Below, piece by piece: positions 5,136 through 9,294 of a stretch of 9,294 nt of DNA; position 1 is the stretch's first letter, and every line of letters starts with the position of its first letter. The translations under genes were made by a program, and so were the position numbers. Below the pieces are notes generated by a model. That model ran no database searches, was not told the origin of the DNA, and saw only the letters and a program-made list of their open reading frames with translations. The DNA is taken from contig CAKTVL010000038.1 of the NCBI GenBank assembly GCA_934623575.1, positions 1 to 9,294 on the forward strand, in the 5' to 3' direction. The DNA is from an uncultured Oscillospiraceae bacterium. GTDB taxonomy: Bacteria; Bacillota; Clostridia; Oscillospirales; Oscillospiraceae.

Positions 5136-5827
5136 GTGGCGCTGCCCTCCATTTTATAGCCCTTGCCCCAGACCACCTTGATGTACCGGGGCTCCGAGGG
5201 GTTGATCTCCAGCTTTTCCCGCAGGTGGCGGATGTGTACGGCGATGGCCCCGGCGGCGTTCAGCGGCACGTCCTCCCACACCCGGCGGTAGATCTCGCTG
5301 GGGGAGAACACCGTGCCGGCGTTCTGCATGAGGAAGCGGAGAATGTCGTATTCCTTGGGCGTCAGGGCCACGGGGTCGCCGTCCACGGTGACGGTCTTGG
5401 CGCTGTCGTCCAGACAGATGCCGCCGATGGCCAGGGTGCTGGGCTGCACCTGGCCGCCGCCCAATTGCAGATAGCGCCGCAGCTGGGAGCGCACCCGGGC
5501 CAGCAGCTCCACCGGATTAAAGGGCTTGGTGATATAGTCGTCTGCGCCCACGTTCAACCCCAGCACCTTGTCGGTGTCCTCACCCTTGGCGGTCAGTAGG
5601 ATCACCGGGACGTTGCTGCGCTGCCGCAGCTCCGCCATGGCGGTGAGACCGTCCATGACGGGCATCATGATGTCCATGAGCACCAGATGGACGTCCTCCC
5701 GGCCGGCGATGGTCAGGGCCTCCTTCCCGTTGCAGGCGGACAGCACCCGGTAGCCCTCCGAGCGGAGATAGATCTCCAGCGCAGAGACGATGTCCTTTTC
5801 GTCGTCAACGACTAAGATGGTGTACAT
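5132..5827 (-). CDS. OmpR-family response regulator
   Basis: 231 aa. Receiver domain at about 1-120 with acidic pair Asp8/Asp9, phospho-acceptor Asp52 (L-M-D-I-M-M-P), Thr79 and Lys101 (T-K-P-F); winged-helix DNA-binding domain at about 130-228, ending in the usual Y-I-K-V-V-W-G-K-G-Y. All key residues are present. AGGAGG stands 7 nt before the ATG. It lies 63 nt after the glycosyltransferase and overlaps the kinase by four bases, so it is the cognate partner of that kinase. Its likely target is the TTAAG repeat pair upstream of the glycosyltransferase, since OmpR-type dimers bind direct repeats with about 11-bp phase. Subfamily looks VanR-like, but the regulon cannot be read from sequence. 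Confidence 0.95.
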   Translation of the reverse strand: MYTILVVDDEKDIVSALEIYLRSEGYRVLSACNGKEALTIAGREDVHLVLMDIMMPVMDGLTAMAELRQRSNVPVILLTAKGEDTDKVLGLNVGADDYITKPFNPVELLARVRSQLRRYLQLGGGQVQPSTLAIGGICLDDSAKTVTVDGDPVALTPKEYDILRFLMQNAGTVFSPSEIYRRVWEDVPLNAAGAIAVHIRHLREKLEINPSEPRYIKVVWGKGYKMEGSAT

Positions 5828-5890
5828 GGTGTGACCTCCTGTGGGTGTGGTATATCTCTATCATACCCCTGTTCCCGTCTTTGTACAAGG

Positions 5891-7147
5891 TCAATTCTTC
5901 ACAGCGGTGGAGGGGAGCGACGCCAGGTTCACGCTGTGGTGGATGGGCTTCCACTCCACCTTCATAAACAGCGCCGCCAGCGAGATGGGAAGATACGTCA
6001 GCATGAACAGGGGGAACGTGAAGGTGAAGGCGACCTTCTTCCACGCCGGGGCGTGGATGCGCCGCCACTCGCTGGCCACGGTGATGCCGCCCAGCACCAG
6101 CAGGGTGGCCAGGATGCTGCCCATGCACTCCAGGAGGGAGCGCACGGCGAACCACACGCCGTCGCCCTGCAGCAGGCCCAGCACCGACAGCGTCAGGTTG
6201 GCCAGCAGGCACAGCGCCGTCAGGATAAAGACCGGCAGGATGGACATGGACATGTCGAAGCAGCTCCAGCTGCCCCTGGCGGTACCCTTGAGCAGGTCGG
6301 CGCCGTAGCGGCGGAACACCTGGATATAGCCCTTGGCCCAGCGCAGGCGCTGGCGGACGGACTGGCGGAAGCTGGTGGGCTGCTCGTCGTAGAGCACGGC
6401 GTCCTCGCAGATGGCGATCTTTTCGCCCCGGAGGATGTGGTGGATGGAGAACTCGATGTCCTCGGTCAGCAGGTAGAAGCGCCAGCCGCCGCTCTCGTCC
6501 AGAATGCGCTGGGAGAACAGGAAGCCGGTGCCGCCCACGGCGGCGCTGGCGCCCAGACGGTTCCGGGCGCCGTTCAGATAGCGGCTTTCCCGCAGGAACC
6601 ACAGGGCGTAGCCGGCGCTGATCCAGTTGTCGCCGAAGTTCTTGCTGTTGCGGTAGCTGGTGACGATCTCATTTCCGGCGGAGAAGCTCTCGTTCATGCG
6701 CTCTATGTAGTCCGGGGACAGCAGGTTGTCCGCATCGAACACGAAATAGCCGTCGAAGCCGGCAGGGTAGTCCGCGCCCACATGCTGCAGAAGGAAATCC
6801 AGCGCGTAGCCCTTGCCCACGTTGATGTGGTTGAAGCGCTCATAGACCACCGCGCCGTGGGCGCGGGCGATGGCGGCGGTGCTGTCGGTGCAGTTGTCCG
6901 CCGCCACGAACACCGTCACCAGGGACATGTCGTAGGTCTGGGCGGACAGGGAGTCCAGCAGCCCGGCGATGACGGCCTCCTCGTTCCGGGCGGCGATGAG
7001 TACCGCGTAGCGGTGGGGCGCGGCGGGATAGGGGAGGGGGCGGCGCTTTTTCAGCAGCACCAGGGGGATGTACAGGAATTGATAGGTATAGCAGACGAAA
7101 AACAGCGCCGAGATCAGGGCGTTGACGGTGCGCAGAATGGGTTCCAT
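5891..7147 (-). CDS. Family 2 membrane glycosyltransferase (processive synthase type)
   Basis: 418 aa. One N-terminal membrane helix (about 8-32), a GT-A catalytic domain (about 45-285), then three or four C-terminal membrane helices (about 292-400). Catalytic signature is complete: Asp84 in A-A-D-N-C-T-D, D-A-D at 138-140 for the metal and nucleotide sugar, T-E-D at 228-230 for the acceptor, and Q-x-x-R-W (Gln266 to Trp270). That set is typical of cellulose, hyaluronan and poly-N-acetylglucosamine synthases, so the enzyme probably lengthens or transfers sugars for an envelope polysaccharide or glycolipid at the inner membrane. Sugar and product are not deducible. It is the first gene of an operon with a two-component system. 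The ribosome site GGAAGG is 9 nt before the ATG and lies in the loop of a possible mRNA hairpin. Confidence 0.92.
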   Translation of the reverse strand: MEPILRTVNALISALFFVCYTYQFLYIPLVLLKKRRPLPYPAAPHRYAVLIAARNEEAVIAGLLDSLSAQTYDMSLVTVFVAADNCTDSTAAIARAHGAVVYERFNHINVGKGYALDFLLQHVGADYPAGFDGYFVFDADNLLSPDYIERMNESFSAGNEIVTSYRNSKNFGDNWISAGYALWFLRESRYLNGARNRLGASAAVGGTGFLFSQRILDESGGWRFYLLTEDIEFSIHHILRGEKIAICEDAVLYDEQPTSFRQSVRQRLRWAKGYIQVFRRYGADLLKGTARGSWSCFDMSMSILPVFILTALCLLANLTLSVLGLLQGDGVWFAVRSLLECMGSILATLLVLGGITVASEWRRIHAPAWKKVAFTFTFPLFMLTYLPISLAALFMKVEWKPIHHSVNLASLPSTAVKN

Positions 7148-7184
7148 GGCGGATGACCTTCCTTTCCTCTTTCTGCCGCCATGG
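7144..7184 (-). promoter_or_regulatory. 9-bp inverted repeat enclosing the glycosyltransferase start
   Basis: CCATGGCGG (7144-7152) and CCGCCATGG (7176-7184) are perfect complements 23 nt apart. In the mRNA the start codon would be in the stem and the Shine-Dalgarno sequence in the loop, which could limit translation. The predicted -10 box overlaps the outer arm, so the full hairpin forms only if transcription starts upstream of about 7184. Confidence 0.35.
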
Positions 7185-7209
7185 TACAGAAAAAGGGATT
7201 AAGAAACAA
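7181..7209 (-). promoter_or_regulatory. Weak promoter of the glycosyltransferase-regulator-kinase operon
   Basis: Minus strand TTGTTT (7204-7209), 17-bp spacer, TACCAT (7181-7186). Both boxes are poor matches, as often seen where an activator is needed. TTAAG repeats lie directly upstream. Confidence 0.4.
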
Positions 7210-7238
7210 GCGGGGAGAAGATTAAGGTTTGCTTAAGG
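7199..7238. promoter_or_regulatory. TTAAG direct repeats, candidate response-regulator box
   Basis: TTAAGG occurs at 7222-7227 and 7233-7238, exactly 11 bp apart; a third TTAAG is at 7199-7203, 23 bp from the first. The pair centres about 55 bp upstream of the expected transcription start. Known: OmpR/PhoB-type regulators bind tandem half-sites with about 11-bp phase. Inferred: the operon's own regulator binds here. Confidence 0.45.
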
Positions 7239-7248
7239 CAACAGAAAG

Positions 7249-7276
7249 GCCGCGGGCCGGGGAAGCGGCCCGCGGC
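7249..7276 (-). terminator. Terminator of the ruvX-flavoprotein operon
   Basis: GCCGCGGGCCG (7249-7259) and CGGCCCGCGGC (7266-7276) form a perfect 11-bp GC stem with a 6-nt loop, 10 nt after the flavoprotein stop, followed on the minus strand by CTTTCTGTT. Confidence 0.8.
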
Positions 7277-7286
7277 GGCGAGAGCG

Positions 7287-8489
7287 TCAGAGCAGCAAGC
7301 CGGCCAGATGGCCGGAGGACCACGCCCACTGCAGGTTGAAGCCGCCGCAGTCGCCGTCCACGTCCAGCACCTCGCCGCAGGCGTAGAAGCCGGGGACAAG
7401 GCGGCTTTGCAGCGTCGCGGGGTCGAACTCGTCCGTCCGCAGGCCGCCGGCGGTGACCTGGGCCTGATCGAAGCCGCAGGTGCCGGTGATGGGCAGGGTA
7501 AAGGCGGTGGCCTGGGCGGCGATGCGCCGCAGGTCGTCGTCGGTGAGGGCGGCGGCGCTCTGGCTGGTGAAGCCGGCGGCCTTGCAGAGCATCTGGCCCA
7601 GGCGGGTATGGCAGGCACCCACCAGCAGGGTGGAGGCCTCGTGCCCGGCCATGGCCTGACGGCGCTGACGCAGCCAGTGCAGGACCTCGGCGCTCTCCCA
7701 GTCGGGGAAGAAGTCCAGCACGCAGGATAGGCCGTCGCCACCGGTGGAGACGGCGCGGGAGAGGTCGAAAACAGCCGGGCCGCTGACGCCGTATTCGGTG
7801 AACAGCACCTCGCCGCGGCCCTGGGCCAGGACGTGCTCGCCCCGGCGGATGGAGATGCCGCACTCGGCCTTGACGCCCTTCAGGGACCGGGGGTAGGTGG
7901 GGTCGGTCTTTACCTGCACCAGCGAGGGATAGAGGACCGTGCGGTGGTGGCCCAGGCCCTTGGCCAGGCGATAGCCGTCCATGACGCCGCCCACCTTGCT
8001 GCCGGCGGCGCCGCCGGCGGCCAGGATGACCCGTTCGGCGGAGAAGGTGTCCGTCTCCGTTCGGACGGTGAAGCCGCCGGCGGTCTTTTTCAGGGCGGTG
8101 ACCGTCTGGCCGGTGAGCACCTGCACGCCGGGGCGCTCCAGGGCGTAGCGCAGGACGTCCAGCACGCTGCCGGCCATGTTGCTCATGGGATAGACGCGGC
8201 CGCTGTCCTCCTGCACCGTCAGCAGGCCCAGGGAGGCGAAATATTGCAGCGTGGTCCCCACGTCGAAGGCGCGCAGCGCGTGGCCGCAGAAGGACGACTC
8301 GTCCCCGTGGTAATGCTCGGGGGAGACGCGGTGATTGGTCAGGTTGCAGCGGCCGTTGCCGGTGGCCAGCAGCTTGCGGCCCACGCGGCTCTGCCGCTCC
8401 AGCAGCAGCACGCTGCATCCGCGCTCCGCGGCGGTCAGGGCGGCCATCATGCCGGCGGCGCCGCCGCCGATGATCAGCACATCCGTCAT
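7287..8489 (-). CDS. HI0933/BaiN-family FAD-dependent oxidoreductase
   Basis: 400 aa from the ATG at 8489, preceded by GGAGGG at 6 nt and overlapping the ruvX stop as ATGA; an upstream in-frame extension would only cover ruvX in another frame. The N-terminal FAD-binding Rossmann motif is G-G-G-A-A-G (8-13), followed by E31 and the family signature G-R-K-L-L-A-T-G-N-G-R-C-N-L-T-N (37-52). The second flavin-contact region A-C-G-E-V-L-D-V-D-G-D-C-G-G (about 370-383) is near the C-terminus, after V-T-A-G-G. This is the usual length and layout of the family (YhiN/HI0933). BaiN was named from a bile-acid organism, but most members have no proven substrate, and nothing here points to bile acids. Probably a soluble flavoenzyme of unknown substrate. 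Confidence 0.92.
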   Translation of the reverse strand: MTDVLIIGGGAAGMMAALTAAERGCSVLLLERQSRVGRKLLATGNGRCNLTNHRVSPEHYHGDESSFCGHALRAFDVGTTLQYFASLGLLTVQEDSGRVYPMSNMAGSVLDVLRYALERPGVQVLTGQTVTALKKTAGGFTVRTETDTFSAERVILAAGGAAGSKVGGVMDGYRLAKGLGHHRTVLYPSLVQVKTDPTYPRSLKGVKAECGISIRRGEHVLAQGRGEVLFTEYGVSGPAVFDLSRAVSTGGDGLSCVLDFFPDWESAEVLHWLRQRRQAMAGHEASTLLVGACHTRLGQMLCKAAGFTSQSAAALTDDDLRRIAAQATAFTLPITGTCGFDQAQVTAGGLRTDEFDPATLQSRLVPGFYACGEVLDVDGDCGGFNLQWAWSSGHLAGLLL

Positions 8490-8911
8490 TGGGCACCCTC
8501 CAGTCTCCGGCGGGTCAGATAGCCCTCCAGCATCAGGGCGGCGGCCACGGCATCCACGGTCTTTTTGCGCTTTTTGGCGTTCTGGCCGTTGCGCTGCAGG
8601 ATGTTGTGGGCGTCGATGGTGGTGCGGCGCTCGTCCCAGAGGATCACCTCCAGGCCGGTGGCCTGATGCAGCACGTCGGCAAAGGCGGCGCACTTCTCGG
8701 CGCGGGGTCCCTCAGTGCCGTCCATGTTGCGGGGATAGCCCAGTACCAGCAGCTGCACGCCGTGGTCGGCGATGAGCCGCTGTATGCCGGTGAGCACCTC
8801 CTCCTGCTTGCGGGAGTGGATGGTGTCGGAGTAGCCCGACAGCGTCTCGGTATAGTCGGAAATGGCGATGCCGGTGTGGGCGTCGCCGTAGTCGATGGCC
8901 ATGATCTTCAT
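8486..8911 (-). CDS. ruvX: RuvX/YqgF-family Holliday junction resolvase-like protein
   Basis: 141 aa, the normal size. The ATG at 8911 is chosen because it puts the RNase H-like start M-K-I-M-A-I-D-Y-G in place and has GAGGT 8 nt upstream; the longer frame from 8974 would begin upstream of the promoter's transcription start. Asp7 is the first acidic catalytic residue, in D-Y-G-D-A-H-T-G-I-A-I-S-D, a Clostridia-type variant of the usual D-x-G-x-x-R-I-G. V-L-G-Y-P-R-N-M-D-G follows, then W-D-E-R-R-T-T (about 98-104) and the late acidic site V-D-A-V-A-A. Known: the family is linked to 16S/23S rRNA maturation and to Holliday junction cleavage. First gene of an operon with the flavoprotein. Confidence 0.94.
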   Translation of the reverse strand: MKIMAIDYGDAHTGIAISDYTETLSGYSDTIHSRKQEEVLTGIQRLIADHGVQLLVLGYPRNMDGTEGPRAEKCAAFADVLHQATGLEVILWDERRTTIDAHNILQRNGQNAKKRKKTVDAVAAALMLEGYLTRRRLEGAQ

Positions 8912-8945
8912 GCAGGTGTACCTCGCTTTTGCTTCGTTCAGCCCT

Positions 8946-8974
8946 ATCATACACAAAATTTGCGCCGCCCGCAA
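8946..8974 (-). promoter_or_regulatory. Promoter of ruvX operon
   Basis: Minus strand TTGCGG (8969-8974), 17-bp spacer, TATGAT (8946-8951); start expected near 8939, about 28 nt before the ruvX ATG. Confidence 0.6.
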
Positions 8975-8983
8975 CAGAAAAAG

Positions 8984-9027
8984 CCGCGGAAACCGCGAAA
9001 AATGCGGGATGTTTCCGCAAAAAGCGG
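8984..9027. repeat. Overlapping GCGG/CCGC hairpins with A-tracts between divergent promoters
   Basis: CGCGG-AAA-CCGCG (8985-8997), TGCGGGA-TGT-TTCCGCA (9003-9019, one G-U pair) and CCGC-AAAAA-GCGG (9015-9027) follow one another and partly compete. Read on the minus strand, the first two are each followed by a T5 run, like compact terminators. They lie between the ruvX and rpmG promoters. Confidence 0.5.
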
Positions 9028-9056
9028 TTGACCGGCGGGAAAAAGTGTGGTATAGT
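9028..9056 (+). promoter_or_regulatory. Promoter of rpmG (and probably secE-nusG beyond)
   Basis: TTGACC (9028-9033), exactly 17 bp, TATAGT (9051-9056): a strong sigma-A promoter, fitting a ribosomal protein operon. It leaves a leader of about 125 nt before the rpmG ATG. Confidence 0.75.
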
Positions 9057-9062
9057 GGGCAT

Positions 9063-9187
9063 TACCTGTGAGTGGGTGTTTTCTTTTTGCGCGCTTTTTC
9101 GCTTCGGGGGCGCAGGCGGAAAATACCCGGCAGGGAGGCAAGCGGTCTCCCAGACAGGAGACCTAATCTAATAAGGAGGTGCCGTTA
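9063..9187 (+). promoter_or_regulatory. rpmG 5' leader with hairpin and ribosome binding site
   Basis: The leader contains a perfect GGTCTCC/GGAGACC stem (9144-9150 and 9157-9163, loop CAGACA), then an unpaired stretch and AAGGAGGT (9173-9180), 7 nt before ATG. No T-run follows the hairpin, so it is not a terminator. No known riboswitch is recognised. Confidence 0.4.
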
Positions 9188-9294
9188 ATGCGCGTGAAGA
9201 TCACCCTGAGATGCAATGAGTGCAAGCAGAGAAACTACAACACGATGAAGAACAAGAAGAATACCCCTGACAAGCTTGAGCTGAACAAGTATTG
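9188..9294 (+). CDS. rpmG: 50S ribosomal protein L33, N-terminal part (partial at right edge)
   Basis: The 35 complete codons read [17 protein letters not shown], then [10 protein letters not shown] and D-K-L-E-L-N-K-Y, matching L33 of the large ribosomal subunit. The C-x-x-C pair (Cys9, Cys12) marks the zinc-binding form; the second Cys pair would be just beyond the edge. A strong AAGGAGGT ribosome site and a good promoter precede it. In Firmicutes rpmG is commonly followed by secE and nusG; that part is outside the window. Confidence 0.93.
   Translation, partial: MRVKITLRCNECKQRNYNTMKNKKNTPDKLELNKY

Noticed and set aside
3717..5159. Long plus-strand frame of 480 codons
   Set aside because: Antisense shadow of the histidine kinase; low-complexity Gln/Gly/His-rich product, no ribosome site; the opposite strand has complete kinase motifs.
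5831..7156. Long plus-strand frame of 441 codons
   Set aside because: Antisense shadow of the glycosyltransferase, Gly/Ala/Val/Gln-biased, no recognisable domain.
7222..8496. Minus-strand frame of 424 codons in the flavoprotein region
   Set aside because: Same strand, wrong frame; Arg/Pro/Gly-rich product of high-GC DNA, while the true frame has FAD motifs.
1..9294. CRISPR array, rRNA gene or insertion-sequence transposase
   Set aside because: No regularly spaced repeats, rRNA-like stretches or transposase motifs were seen.

Overview
The window reads as a junction between a mobile element (left, about 1-2900) and a conserved chromosomal region (right, about 2900-9294) of a GC-rich gut-type Firmicute, probably an Oscillospiraceae/Ruminococcaceae-like Clostridia. 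The assignment rests on strong AGGAGG ribosome binding sites, protein sequence style and the clostridial form of RuvX. Species cannot be named from the sequence.

Left part: the 3' end of a tyrosine-recombinase (integrase) gene runs rightward off the left edge and ends in a hairpin terminator. Facing it is an A/T-rich leftward cassette: a 168-aa protein of unknown function with a C-terminal membrane helix and its own promoter and terminator, then a coupled pair consisting of a DUF5343-type protein and a Swt1-like HEPN protein with the RNase motif R-N-x-x-x-H. This cargo lies between the integrase and a tRNA-Pro(UGG) locus. There an intact tRNA-Pro with its own promoter and terminator sits beside a second tRNA-Pro that keeps acceptor 5' strand, D-arm and anticodon loop but has lost its T-arm and 3' half. 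Repeats resembling integrase arm sites lie between them. The simplest reading is an element integrated at tRNA-Pro, with a defence or toxin-type cargo beside the integrase.

Right part, all leftward until the last gene: a glycosyltransferase (GT2 membrane synthase type), an OmpR-family response regulator and a large multi-pass histidine kinase form one apparent operon ending in a strong hairpin. Upstream of the glycosyltransferase are TTAAG direct repeats with 11-bp phasing next to a weak promoter, as expected for an OmpR-family activator, so the operon may be self-regulated. Next comes a ruvX-flavoprotein (HI0933/BaiN family) operon with ATGA overlap and its own promoter and terminator. At the right edge, rpmG (ribosomal protein L33) starts in the opposite direction behind a good sigma-A promoter and a structured leader. 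The divergent ruvX/rpmG spacer holds overlapping GCGG/CCGC hairpins separated by A-tracts.

The part most likely to hold something little described is the HEPN/DUF5343/168-aa cassette and the tRNA-Pro arrangement that bounds it.
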